A DNA stretch of 45,842 nt from UBA4582 sp047630175 (GTDB lineage Bacteria > Pseudomonadota > Gammaproteobacteria > Pseudomonadales > Azotimanducaceae): assembly GCA_047630175.1 (NCBI GenBank), contig JBLHVI010000021.1, positions 1 through 45,842 on the forward strand. Reading direction: 5' to 3'. The notes under the pieces were generated by a model. It ran no database searches. It had not been told where the DNA came from and saw only the letters and a program-made list of their open reading frames with translations. Below, one piece after another: positions 1 through 7,682 of this stretch. Positions within the stretch are counted from its first letter, which is position 1. Each line of letters begins with the position of its first letter. The position numbers were made by a program, and so were the translations under genes.

Positions 1-95
1 TTCCGCGAGTAGTCTGCCAAGCGCAACCCCCTTACTGGCCTAGAATTTTTGTCAGCATTAATTATTTGTGAGCGTTGACAAGGCTCACTCACTAA

Positions 96-172
96 ATCTT
101 CTTAACCTTTAGTTAGCATGCACAAAACCGTCAACTTGTGACAGTAGTGCATGCCTTACATGATAAGAAGAT
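96..172. repeat. Nested inverted repeat downstream of clpA
   Basis: Three symmetric arm pairs nest inside each other: ATCTTCTTA (96-104) with TAAGAAGAT (164-172), GCATGCAC (116-123) with GTGCATGC (147-154), and GTCA (130-133) with TGAC (139-142) around a 5-nt loop. All arms are perfect and the spacers between them are unequal. The element lies 39 nt past the clpA stop in the gene-free left end (1-210). It could be a transcript-end structure for clpA, a small RNA, or a protein-binding palindrome. There is no long T-run immediately after it on either strand, so a textbook intrinsic terminator is not supported. Nothing else is recognisable in 1-210. Confidence 0.6.
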
Positions 173-210
173 ACCGACTGCCGGGCTGCTTGAGCGCCTT
201 CTCTGGCCTT

Positions 211-2472
211 TTAAGCAGACACCGGTTCGTCAATTTCAAGCACCAAGTCGTCATCCCTAACGAGTACATGCACTACCCCGCCATTAGTCGATAAGCGACC
301 GAAGAGAATATCTTCTGCTAGCTCCTTTTTAATCTTGGTCTGAATAAGACGCTGCATGGGTCTAGCACCCATAGCTTTGTCATAACCGTGCTCTGCCAAC
401 CAAGCTCGCGCTTCGTCATTGATCTCCAGTACAACCTTCTTGCTGTCGAGTTGAACCTGAACTTCCACCAAGAATTTGTCTACCACAGTATGGATAACCT
501 CGGGAGACAACGCATCAAACTGGATGATCGAATCAAGACGGTTACGAAATTCTGGTGTAAACATCTTCTTGAGCACTTCCATGCCATCGGTCGCGTGGTC
601 CTGATGTGTAAACCCAATCGACGAACGTCCCATTTCTTGTGCGCCAGCGTTGGTGGTCATGATGACGATGACATTACGAAAATCTGCTGAACGGCCATTA
701 TTGTCTGTCAATGTGCCATGGTCCATAACCTGCAAAAGCAGATTGAATACTTCCGGGTGAGCCTTCTCAATCTCATCGAGCAGTAGCACACAGTGGGGGT
801 GCTTGGTAACGGCCTCAGTTAGCAAACCGCCTTGGTCAAACCCTACATAGCCTGGGGGCGCACCAATCAAACGTGACACCGTGTGACGCTCCATATACTC
901 CGACATATCAAAGCGTACTAACTCGATGCCCATAATACTGGCGAGTTGTCGGCAGACCTCGGTTTTGCCGACACCTGTTGGGCCGGAGAAAAGAAACGAA
1001 CCAATAGGCTTATCTTCGTCTTTAAGACCCGCACGTGAAAGTTTTATCGCGCTGGCTAATGTGCCGATCGCCTCATCTTGGCCAAAGATAACCATTCTCA
1101 AATTGGCTTCTAGATCTTTCAATGCCTGCTTGTCCGACGTCGATACCGTGCTTGGCGGTATACGCGCAATTTTCGCCACCATTTTTTCAACATCTGTGAC
1201 GTTAATCTGTTTCTTACGCTTACCAACGGGTTGCAGTTGCTGCAGCGCCCCTACCTCGTCAATCACATCGATGGCTTTGTCTGGCATAAACCGATCATTA
1301 ATATAACGGTCAGCGAGCTCTGCCGCGACGCGCAGGGCCTTGTCTGTGTACTTTAGATTGTGGTGTGCTTCAAACCGTGATTTAAGGCCTTTAAGAATTT
1401 GGTAGGTATCCTCAACACTCGGTTCTGTGACATCGATTTTCTGAAATCGACGCGACAGCGCACGGTCTTTGTCAAAAATCCCTCGGTATTCCTGATAGGT
1501 CGTGGAACCCATGCAGCGAATACCCCCAGACGCCAGCAGTGGCTTGAGCAAATTAGACGCGTCCATCACCCCGCCTGATGCGGCACCGGCGCCGATAATT
1601 GTATGGATTTCATCGATAAACAAAATCTGGTTATCCTGCTTGGTTAATTCAGACAGCAGGTTTTTCAAGCGTTTCTCAAAATCGCCTCGATACTTGGTGC
1701 CCGCCAACAGCGCCCCCAAATCTAAAGAATGCACCGTGCTATCTTTGATCACCTCAGGCACTTGGCCATCGACGATCATCTTCGCCAAACCCTCGGCAAT
1801 CGCGGTTTTACCCACGCCGGACTCACCCACAAGTAGCGGATTGTTCTTGCGGCGACGGCACAGGATCTGGATAACCCGTTCAACTTCTTCCCGACGGCCT
1901 ACCAGAGGATCGATCAAACCTTTACGCGCCTGCTCGTTGAGGTTAACGGCAAACTGTTCCAAAGAACTTGGCGCTTTCTCTTCAACGGCGGCCTCTTCCT
2001 CAGCGTTTTCGACAGGTTCGGATTCCTCATGGTTAGCCACTTTGGGGGTGCCGTGGGCGATATAATTAACCACATCTATGCGGTTAACGTCCTGCTGCTT
2101 AAGAATGTACACAGCATGGCTTTCCTGCTCACTGAAAATAGCGACTAAAACACTCGCGCCGGTTACTTCCTTACGCCCTGAAGATTGAACGTGGAACACC
2201 GCGCGTTGTAAAACACGCTGAAAACCGAGTGTCGGCTGCGTTTCTTTGTCTGTTTCAGCGGTTGGTATGAGCGGCGTGGTAGCATCGAGGAACTCTTCGA
2301 GTTCTTTGCGCAACGCCTCAATGTCGGCACCACAGGCGCGCAACACGTTGGCGGCGACCGCATTGTCGAGTAGCGCTAACAGCAAATGCTCAACCGACAT
2401 AAGTTCATGGCGTTTAGCCCGCGCATCCTTGAATGCCAGGTTTAATGTTACTTCAAGATCTCTACTAAGCAT
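211..2472 (-). CDS. clpA: ATP-dependent Clp protease ATP-binding subunit ClpA
   Basis: ClpA is the hexameric AAA+ unfoldase that feeds substrates to the ClpP peptidase in the cytoplasm. The 753-residue length is normal for the family. The protein shows the N-terminal double-repeat Clp_N domain (about 1-145), which docks ClpS, then an acidic linker (about 148-168). AAA module 1 has Walker A GESGVGKT (216-223) and Walker B ILFIDEIH (283-290). AAA module 2 has Walker A GPTGVGKT (497-504) and VLLLDEIEKAH (562-572). An IGF tripeptide near 619-621 lies where the ClpP-docking loop is expected. clpS lies upstream on the same strand across a 194-nt spacer, the usual clpS-clpA order. That spacer holds a short direct repeat of TTACTTTGGC and no gene. 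clpP is not in the window. Confidence 0.97.
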   Translation of the reverse strand: MLSRDLEVTLNLAFKDARAKRHELMSVEHLLLALLDNAVAANVLRACGADIEALRKELEEFLDATTPLIPTAETDKETQPTLGFQRVLQRAVFHVQSSGRKEVTGASVLVAIFSEQESHAVYILKQQDVNRIDVVNYIAHGTPKVANHEESEPVENAEEEAAVEEKAPSSLEQFAVNLNEQARKGLIDPLVGRREEVERVIQILCRRRKNNPLLVGESGVGKTAIAEGLAKMIVDGQVPEVIKDSTVHSLDLGALLAGTKYRGDFEKRLKNLLSELTKQDNQILFIDEIHTIIGAGAASGGVMDASNLLKPLLASGGIRCMGSTTYQEYRGIFDKDRALSRRFQKIDVTEPSVEDTYQILKGLKSRFEAHHNLKYTDKALRVAAELADRYINDRFMPDKAIDVIDEVGALQQLQPVGKRKKQINVTDVEKMVAKIARIPPSTVSTSDKQALKDLEANLRMVIFGQDEAIGTLASAIKLSRAGLKDEDKPIGSFLFSGPTGVGKTEVCRQLASIMGIELVRFDMSEYMERHTVSRLIGAPPGYVGFDQGGLLTEAVTKHPHCVLLLDEIEKAHPEVFNLLLQVMDHGTLTDNNGRSADFRNVIVIMTTNAGAQEMGRSSIGFTHQDHATDGMEVLKKMFTPEFRNRLDSIIQFDALSPEVIHTVVDKFLVEVQVQLDSKKVVLEINDEARAWLAEHGYDKAMGARPMQRLIQTKIKKELAEDILFGRLSTNGGVVHVLVRDDDLVLEIDEPVSA

Positions 2473-2666
2473 TTTGCTTTGTCCCGATAGATGGCTGAAT
2501 CAACAACCTTTGTCTGCTCAGACTGCTGCCCCGTATTTCACGAAGCTTCAATCCACTGTCTATACCGAATGTGCTCAAGGTGCACCTTCTCGTTCTTGTA
2601 CTCGTTTCAACTTACTTTGGCTTACTTTGGCTTGTTCTGCCCTGTCTTGCGCTTGGCTGGGTCTAC

Positions 2667-3077
2667 TTAGCTGTCATCGACGACTTCAACATCGGACACC
2701 AACGGATGTTGGTGATCCTGGGCAAACTGGTTGATCTGCGCTGATTTCGTCTCGGCAATATCGCGCGTATAAATGCCACAAGTCGCCTTACCCGCAGTGT
2801 GCACGGTTAACATAATTTGTGTTGCCTTCTCCCGGTTCATAACGAAAAAGGTTTGCAGCACCTCAATCACAAACTCCATCGGCGTGTAATCGTCGTTCAG
2901 CAACATAACTTTGTACATATCGGGTTTCTTAAGCTGCGGCTTAGCGCGCTCAATAACCGTATCCAGTCCACGCTGGCCGCTGTCATGGTGATCATCATCG
3001 CCGTCCGCAGATCCCGTAGTGATGGGCGACGCCATACCGTGTATCAATTCTAGTTGAAAATTTGCAAACCTACTCAT
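2667..3077 (-). CDS. clpS: ATP-dependent Clp protease adaptor ClpS
   Basis: ClpS is the N-recognin that hands proteins with N-terminal Leu, Phe, Tyr or Trp to ClpA. The core MYKVMLLNDDYTPMEFVIEV (54-73) contains the residues of the N-degron pocket (N61, D62, D63 and the TPMEFV helix). H93 in LTVHTAGKA is the other expected pocket residue. At 136 residues it is longer than the roughly 106-residue E. coli protein. The extra length is a flexible N-terminal stretch rich in Asp, His and Gly (about 20-38) and a short acidic tail (DVEVVDDS). It precedes clpA on the same strand and is divergent from the cold-shock gene. The ATG at 3077 is used; Met15 is a possible downstream start. Confidence 0.96.
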   Translation of the reverse strand: MSRFANFQLELIHGMASPITTGSADGDDDHHDSGQRGLDTVIERAKPQLKKPDMYKVMLLNDDYTPMEFVIEVLQTFFVMNREKATQIMLTVHTAGKATCGIYTRDIAETKSAQINQFAQDHQHPLVSDVEVVDDS

Positions 3078-3484
3078 GTAACTGGTAATCCGTATTGGCG
3101 CTGTTCAATTTAATCCCTTCGCCACGACCTGCTGGCAAATTCTATTCCAGCAGAAAACCGAGCCGGATAAAACCCTTACTTTAAAAGGTGATTTATAAGG
3201 TGATTTATAGGGTGATTTATAGGGTGATTTACAAAGAAATAGGTTTCGGGGTATCTCACGTAACCACAAGCATATAAAAGTCTCAATTGGCGCTTGATCG
3301 TCCAGCTGCCCTGTTTACTGATATGGCGCTGTTATGCAATATATCAAGGCCTTTTACCTTGACGGCCGTGTAGCAGACAAAATAAGGTGTCTGTAGTTCC
3401 CGTGATGCTTGTAGGGTTACTGGATTAGGCGGCTGTTACAGCGCCGCAATGAATAAGAACAAGGCAACGCGAGGAACCAGAGCA
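3078..3484. other. Intergenic region between divergent clpS and cold-shock gene
   Basis: About 400 nt with no supported gene. It must hold the divergent promoters of clpS and the cold-shock gene, and its length is unusual for this compact window. It contains the four-copy 12-bp tandem repeat at 3187-3234. It also has a small hairpin TCAAGG (3344-3349) / CCTTGA (3357-3362) in the presumed 5' leader of the cold-shock gene. An in-frame ATG at 3449 exists, but the ATG at 3485 is preferred. Confidence 0.6.
3187..3234. repeat. Four-copy 12-bp tandem repeat
   Basis: Four head-to-tail units at 3187-3198, 3199-3210, 3211-3222 and 3223-3234 follow the pattern GGTGATTTATAR; the last unit reads GGTGATTTACAA. 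On the minus strand the first three units each present a TATAAA hexamer, about 110-145 nt upstream of the clpS start. An operator array, repeated -10-like elements, or a replication-slippage tract are all possible. The sequence alone does not decide. Confidence 0.9.
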
Positions 3485-3871
3485 ATGCCGACCGGACACG
3501 TTAAATGGTTTAATAATGCCAAGGGCTATGGTTTCATCGTGGTGGAAGGCAGTGATAAAGATTATTTTGCACATTTTTCATCCATCAAGATGGAAGGCTT
3601 TCGCACTCTCAAGGCCGGCCAGTCACTCGTCTTTGAAGCACTAGAGACTGACAAGGGTGCACACGCAATCAATATTGAACCCCAACCCTTTGATCCGCCT
3701 GTCGTTGACACAAAAACAGTTGACACAAAAACAGTTGACGCAAAAAAAGTTGACCCGAAGACGATTGCCACAAAGGCAGTCGACCCAAAGGCAGTTGATT
3801 CATCGAAAGTAGCGTCACAGAAAATGGTCCACGCGGTGAACGACATGGTGTATAGCGATTCAACTACCTAA
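3485..3871 (+). CDS. Cold-shock domain protein with pentapeptide-repeat tail
   Basis: A single-stranded nucleic-acid-binding cold-shock domain occupies about residues 1-68. RNP1 is KGYGFIV (13-19) and the RNP2 region is YFAHF (27-31). The start at 3485 is chosen because MPTGHVKWFNNAKGYGF matches the normal Csp beginning and GAGGAA (3471-3476) sits at good spacing; a start at 3449 would add 12 residues. Beyond the domain is an unusual tail of about 60 residues. It contains seven degenerate copies of a VDxKx pentapeptide, ending SSKVASQKMVHAVNDMV. In position it corresponds to cspD beside clpS-clpA, but the tail is not typical of CspD. The stop overlaps the next start (TAATG), so translation of the rluE-type gene is probably coupled. 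Confidence 0.88.
   Translation: MPTGHVKWFNNAKGYGFIVVEGSDKDYFAHFSSIKMEGFRTLKAGQSLVFEALETDKGAHAINIEPQPFDPPVVDTKTVDTKTVDAKKVDPKTIATKAVDPKAVDSSKVASQKMVHAVNDMVYSDSTT
3704..3808 (+). repeat. Seven 15-bp tandem repeats encoding VDxKx
   Basis: The units begin at 3704, 3719, 3734, 3749, 3764, 3779 and 3794. The first two are identical (GTTGACACAAAAACA) and later ones diverge. They lie in frame inside the cold-shock gene and encode VDTKT, VDTKT, VDAKK, VDPKT, IATKA, VDPKA and VDSSK. Two identical leading copies with decaying later copies suggest recent slippage expansion at the 5' end of the array. Confidence 0.93.
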
Positions 3872-4425
3872 TGTCGACGCTGGTGCTGTTTAACAAACCC
3901 TTCGACGTGCTGACTCAATTTAGTCCTGTAGATGGTCGCTCGACACTAAAAGACTATATTGATGTGCCCGGTATTTACCCTGCGGGGCGTCTCGATCGAG
4001 ACTCAGAAGGTCTCCTGTTACTAACGGACGACGGCCGTCTGCAAGCCCGCATCAGTGAACCACGCTTCAAGCTAGCGAAGACTTATTGGGTGCAAGTAGA
4101 AGGCCTAATAACACCCGCCGCGCTAACCGCACTGCGCAACGGCGTCAACCTTAAAGACGGCAATACGCTACCCGCTGTTGCGCATCTAATGAATACGGCC
4201 CCACTCGCCCCACGACTGCCACCGGTGCGGGAACGCAAGCTGATACCGACGTCGTGGCTAAGCCTGACGATTACCGAGGGCAAAAATCGTCAGGTCAGAC
4301 GCATGACAGCACATGTAGGCTTTCCCACCCTACGCTTATATCGTTATCAAATCGGCGAGTGGACGACAGAAAATCTCGTCCCCGGCGACTACCGGCAAAC
4401 AAAGGCCAGCCTACCGAGGGCCTGA
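3871..4425 (+). CDS. rluE: 23S rRNA pseudouridine synthase, RluE type
   Basis: This 184-residue RsuA/RluB/RluE-family enzyme isomerises a uridine in rRNA to pseudouridine; RluE targets U2457 of E. coli 23S rRNA. The catalytic motif GRLDRDSEGLLLLTDDG (39-55) carries the nucleophilic Asp42. The C-terminal signature NRQVRRMTAHVGFPTLRL is also present. There is no N-terminal S4 domain, which fits RluE rather than RsuA or RluB. The ATG overlaps the stop of the cold-shock gene by one base. The 3' end overlaps the convergent moaE by 15 bp. Site specificity is inferred from size and architecture. Confidence 0.9.
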   Translation: MSTLVLFNKPFDVLTQFSPVDGRSTLKDYIDVPGIYPAGRLDRDSEGLLLLTDDGRLQARISEPRFKLAKTYWVQVEGLITPAALTALRNGVNLKDGNTLPAVAHLMNTAPLAPRLPPVRERKLIPTSWLSLTITEGKNRQVRRMTAHVGFPTLRLYRYQIGEWTTENLVPGDYRQTKASLPRA

Positions 4426-4878
4426 CCGCCACTGCTCAGCGGTATCTACATCACTATCGCGAGTTGTTAGCCAACGATCTCCGACCTGGGTTTGTTCTTT
4501 TTTCCAAAAGGTTGCACGTGTCTTAAGGAAGTCGATGATGTACTCGCACGCGTGGAAAGCGTCACCACGATGCTGACTAGCGACGCCGACAAAAACTATA
4601 GGATCTGCCGGCACCAGTGCTCCGACTCGATGAATGACCGTCGCTGCTAGGACTTGCCAGCGCTGGGCGGCCTCGTCAATAATCAGCGAAATCTGCTTTT
4701 CCGTCATGCCTGGGTAGTGCTCTAAATACAGCCCACTGACCCCAGCCTGCTCGTTAATGTCACGCACTAGCCCTGTAAAACTTGTCACGGCACCAACCTG
4801 CATTGAAACAGCGCCCAATTGATTAATCTCAACGCCGGGATCAAACACCTCGGTTTGTATCCGAATAGTCGTCGTCAC
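4411..4878 (-). CDS. moaE: Molybdopterin synthase catalytic subunit MoaE
   Basis: MoaE uses thiocarboxylated MoaD to put two sulfurs into cyclic pyranopterin monophosphate, making molybdopterin. The GTG at 4878 gives 155 residues, close to the family norm. It is preceded by the strong Shine-Dalgarno CAGGAGG and starts 1 nt after the moaD stop. The signature LKTRATFWKKEQTQVGDRW holds the active-site lysines. SQHRGDAFHACEYIIDFLK is also characteristic of MoaE. It is the last gene of moaC-moaD-moaE, and its tail overlaps rluE on the other strand. Confidence 0.95.
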   Translation of the reverse strand: MTTTIRIQTEVFDPGVEINQLGAVSMQVGAVTSFTGLVRDINEQAGVSGLYLEHYPGMTEKQISLIIDEAAQRWQVLAATVIHRVGALVPADPIVFVGVASQHRGDAFHACEYIIDFLKTRATFWKKEQTQVGDRWLTTRDSDVDTAEQWRSGPR

Positions 4879-4879
4879 C

Positions 4880-5131
4880 CTAACCTCCTGTGACCGGTGG
4901 GAAGAACGCGACTTCGTCATCGTCCTGCACAACATGGTCGAAACTGACCATCGCTTGATTGACCGCCACCAGTACATTTTCTTGCCCCAACTCTTGGCGC
5001 CATTGATCATTTTCGGTCTGGCCCAAATGTTGTACTAATGCAGTGACGCTTAAGGGCTGCGGCACTGACACCTGCAACCCCTGCGTACCAAGGTTCTCAC
5101 GAATACTGGCGAAAAGAATAACGTTAATCAT
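4880..5131 (-). CDS. moaD: Molybdopterin synthase sulfur-carrier subunit MoaD
   Basis: This 83-residue beta-grasp ubiquitin-like protein ends in the diagnostic Gly-Gly (FFPPVTGG). The C-terminal glycine is adenylated by MoeB and thiocarboxylated. The start is the ATG at 5131 (MINVILFASIREN), which overlaps the moaC stop by 8 bp. A longer reading frame upstream lies inside moaC and adds residues unlike MoaD. The moaE start follows after 1 nt, so the two synthase subunits are probably made by coupled translation. Confidence 0.95.
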   Translation of the reverse strand: MINVILFASIRENLGTQGLQVSVPQPLSVTALVQHLGQTENDQWRQELGQENVLVAVNQAMVSFDHVVQDDDEVAFFPPVTGG

Positions 5132-5612
5132 CGATTTGCCAATCCCCAGATTTACCACCCGACTTAGCCAGCACACGCAAATTTCCAATCACCATCGTTT
5201 TATCTACCGCTTTACACATGTCGTATATCGTTAGGGCCGCAACGGATGCTGCTGTCAGGGCTTCCATCTCGACACCAGTCTGACCACTGAGCTTACAGGT
5301 GGCCATGATCATCACCTGATCTGCGGTTGGGTCAAGCTCAAACTCAACACTGACAGAGCTTAATGCCAGCGGATGACACAGGGGAATTAGGTCAGCGCAC
5401 TTTTTGGCTGCTTGAATACCGGCTATACGCGCTACGGCCAGCACATCGCCTTTTTTATGGCCTCCAGCAGCAATCAACTCAAGGGTCGCCGGCTGCATAT
5501 GAATAGTGGCGCTGGCCCTCGCGATACGGGTGGTCACAGGTTTATCACTGACATCAACCATGCGGGCGTTGCCGGCCTGATCAAGGTGGGTGAGCGTTAG
5601 GGATTCTGTCAT
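5124..5612 (-). CDS. moaC: Cyclic pyranopterin monophosphate synthase MoaC
   Basis: MoaC converts 3',8-cyclo-GTP, made by MoaA, into cyclic pyranopterin monophosphate. The ATG at 5612 gives 162 residues starting MTESLTLTHLDQAGNARMVD, the usual MoaC beginning. Motifs are GGHKKGDVLAVARIAGIQAA, LIPLCHPL, GQTGVEMEALTAASVAALT and YDMCKAVDK, the last holding the catalytic Asp and Lys. A TTG at 5687 would add 25 atypical residues. No clear Shine-Dalgarno precedes 5612. moaA and moaB are not adjacent and must lie elsewhere if the pathway is complete. Confidence 0.95.
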   Translation of the reverse strand: MTESLTLTHLDQAGNARMVDVSDKPVTTRIARASATIHMQPATLELIAAGGHKKGDVLAVARIAGIQAAKKCADLIPLCHPLALSSVSVEFELDPTADQVMIMATCKLSGQTGVEMEALTAASVAALTIYDMCKAVDKTMVIGNLRVLAKSGGKSGDWQIDD

Positions 5613-5780
5613 AGGAGCGATACCATTGCTGTCGTCGTTTACGTGTTGTCGGGTCGCTATTGTCACAGACGCGGCGCCGATAGCCAATGACAGGATACAC
5701 AGGCATGGATGTCCGCACGCTACTGACGTAAAATATGACGTTTAGACCCGACTACCACACCCAAAAAAGGCCCGCAGAAT

Positions 5781-6986
5781 ATGTCTTCTTCCAGCCCTGC
5801 TAGCGATAAAGCCGTGGCAGACACCACCGTCATCGTCGGCATGTCCGGCGGCGTTGATTCTTCCGTCGCCGCGCTACTACTGCGCGATGCCGGCTATCAG
5901 GTGCAGGGCCTGTTCATGAAAAACTGGGAGGAAGATGATGGCACCGAGTACTGCACAGCGCAGGCAGACCTTGCCGATGCACGGCTCGTCTGTCAACGGC
6001 TTGGAATCGACCTTCACGAAGCGAATTTTGCCGCTGAATACTGGGATAATGTATTTGCCCATTTTCTTGAGGAATATCGGCTCGGACGCACACCAAACCC
6101 TGATATCCTCTGCAATCGCGAGATCAAGTTCAAGGTTTTCCTCGAATATGCCCAGCTGCTGGGTGCCGATTTGATCGCCACGGGACATTATGCACGCCTG
6201 AGCCATATCAATGGCCAGGCGCATCTGCTCAAGGCCCTCGACCATAACAAGGATCAAAGCTACTTTCTGCAATCTGTCGCGGGTGATCAGCTAAGCCACT
6301 GCCTATTTCCCGTGGGCGAGTTACACAAGCCTGCGGTACGGGCGATAGCGGAGGCCAATGACTTGGCGACGTTTGACAAGAAGGATTCGACCGGCATCTG
6401 CTTCATTGGTGAGCGCCGCTTTAAGGATTTCCTTGAGCAGTACCTACCGGCCCAGCCCGGCCTGATCAAGAACCTCGACAATGTGACCCTAGGAGAACAC
6501 CAAGGCCTTATGTTCTATACCTTAGGCCAGCGCCAAGGTCTTGGCATCGGCGGCGTTCAGCAGGCTTCTGAGGCGCCCTGGTACGTGGTAGAAAAAGATC
6601 TCACCGAAAATATCCTCCGAGTCGCACAAGGTAATCAGCATCAAGCGCTATTCTGTACACGACTGACTTGCCAGACCATAGCCTGGATCAACGGTGCACC
6701 AGTGCTACCGGCTAACTTGGCTATCAAGGTACGGTACCGACAAGCCGACCAGCTAGGTCAGTTGCTGCAGCACCCAAACGGTGCCTTCGAGGTCATCTTT
6801 GAGCAACCTCAGCGAGCCGTCACGCCTGGCCAGTGGGCTTGTTTTTACGACGGGGACGAGTGCCTTGGCGGCGGCATTATTGACGTCACAAATGGCTTCA
6901 CACGCGGCGACACCGATGGCCAGAAGACGGCCATGTCAGACGCCGTTACGGTAACAGATTCAGCCCTGCAGGGCGCTTCCCATTGA
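5781..6986 (+). CDS. mnmA: tRNA-specific 2-thiouridylase MnmA
   Basis: MnmA adenylates and then thiolates U34 of tRNA-Lys, -Glu and -Gln with sulfur relayed through the Tus system. The PP-loop SGGVDSS lies at 22-28. The two catalytic cysteines are C111 (TPNPDILCNREIKF) and C207 (DSTGICFIGER). At 401 residues it is longer than most MnmA proteins (about 360-375). The first 14 residues and about 25 residues after GGGIID look like unstructured additions. The last 4 nt overlap the hflD TTG start. The divergent region towards moaC carries two TGACGT direct repeats (5724-5729 and 5736-5741) of unknown role. Confidence 0.97.
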   Translation: MSSSSPASDKAVADTTVIVGMSGGVDSSVAALLLRDAGYQVQGLFMKNWEEDDGTEYCTAQADLADARLVCQRLGIDLHEANFAAEYWDNVFAHFLEEYRLGRTPNPDILCNREIKFKVFLEYAQLLGADLIATGHYARLSHINGQAHLLKALDHNKDQSYFLQSVAGDQLSHCLFPVGELHKPAVRAIAEANDLATFDKKDSTGICFIGERRFKDFLEQYLPAQPGLIKNLDNVTLGEHQGLMFYTLGQRQGLGIGGVQQASEAPWYVVEKDLTENILRVAQGNQHQALFCTRLTCQTIAWINGAPVLPANLAIKVRYRQADQLGQLLQHPNGAFEVIFEQPQRAVTPGQWACFYDGDECLGGGIIDVTNGFTRGDTDGQKTAMSDAVTVTDSALQGASH

Positions 6987-7609
6987 GCGTCGCCTGGGAA
7001 CAACGTGCCCTGGCGCTTGCAGGTCTTACCCAAACCGTACACCTCGTGTCCAGCGTCGCCCGCACAGGAATCGTCGCTCGAGATGTTATGGAGGCCAGCT
7101 TGGCCAGCATTTTTATTCAAAACCCTGACTCGATCAGCGATATTTACCAGGGGTCGCGAGGCATTCGTAGCGGTCTCAGCCTAACCCGAGAGATGCTGCA
7201 ACAATTTAGCCTGCAGGCCCATGGCGAAATCCTCCGCTACCTACTGGCAGTGACAAGCCTAGAACGGCAGTTAGCCCGAGACTCGTCAATGCTTGATCAA
7301 TTAGGCGCGGGTATCGCAAGACTTGACGAACAGCGGTTGCTGCGTGACCCCGACCCCCACCACGTCGACGACGACACTATAGAGCAGCTCGCCGGGCTAT
7401 ATGAAGCCACGCTCAGTGACATCACGCCGCGCATCAAAATAGCCGGCAATCGTCAGCAATTGGATATTCCCGTGAACATCCACCGTGTCCGTGCACTGAT
7501 GTTGGCTGCGGTTCGCGCAGCCGTATTATGGCATCAAGTGGGCGGGCGTCGCTGGCAAATCCTGTTGCATCGCCGTGCGCTTAAACAGGGCCTCATGCAC
7601 ATCAGCTAG
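6983..7609 (+). CDS. hflD: High frequency lysogenization protein HflD
   Basis: This 208-residue, mostly alpha-helical, peripheral-membrane protein family always follows mnmA in gammaproteobacteria. In E. coli HflD modulates lambda CII; its normal cellular role is unsettled. The sequence begins with the family-like WEQRALALAGLTQTVHLVSSVARTG. The TTG at 6983 overlaps the mnmA stop (TTGA), so it is probably expressed by translational coupling; no better ATG exists near the start of homology. Assignment rests on sequence similarity plus the mnmA-hflD-purB order. Confidence 0.92.
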   Translation: MSVAWEQRALALAGLTQTVHLVSSVARTGIVARDVMEASLASIFIQNPDSISDIYQGSRGIRSGLSLTREMLQQFSLQAHGEILRYLLAVTSLERQLARDSSMLDQLGAGIARLDEQRLLRDPDPHHVDDDTIEQLAGLYEATLSDITPRIKIAGNRQQLDIPVNIHRVRALMLAAVRAAVLWHQVGGRRWQILLHRRALKQGLMHIS

Positions 7610-7623
7610 GAAAACCTAGCAGC

Positions 7624-7649
7624 AAGCTACTTATATTTATCAGTAGCTT
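7624..7649. repeat. Inverted repeat between hflD and purB
   Basis: Perfect 8-bp arms AAGCTACT (7624-7631) and AGTAGCTT (7642-7649) flank a 10-nt AT-rich loop in the 73-nt hflD-purB spacer. No T-run follows, so it is not a classical terminator. It could be an attenuating hairpin or an operator for purB. Confidence 0.55.
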
Positions 7650-7682
7650 AAAACACTTACTTAATATTTTATCGAGATAATT

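Noticed and set aside
1..60. Possible tRNA or RNA gene at the left edge
   Set aside because: I could not find a cloverleaf or a complete acceptor stem in this piece on either strand, and the edge cuts any element short.
1502..2065. 187-residue plus-strand frame opposite clpA
   Set aside because: It lies wholly antisense to a highly conserved gene, is Ser/Pro-rich as expected of a shadow frame, and resembles no protein.
3187..3234. CRISPR or replication iterons
   Set aside because: Units are 12 bp with no spacers, there are no cas genes, and no replication initiator gene is nearby.
3449..3484. Upstream ATG for the cold-shock gene
   Set aside because: The extra 12 residues do not match the family, and a good ribosome site (GAGGAA) precedes the ATG at 3485.
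5613..5687. Longer moaC from a TTG start
   Set aside because: The additional 25 residues are not MoaC-like; the ATG at 5612 gives the normal beginning.
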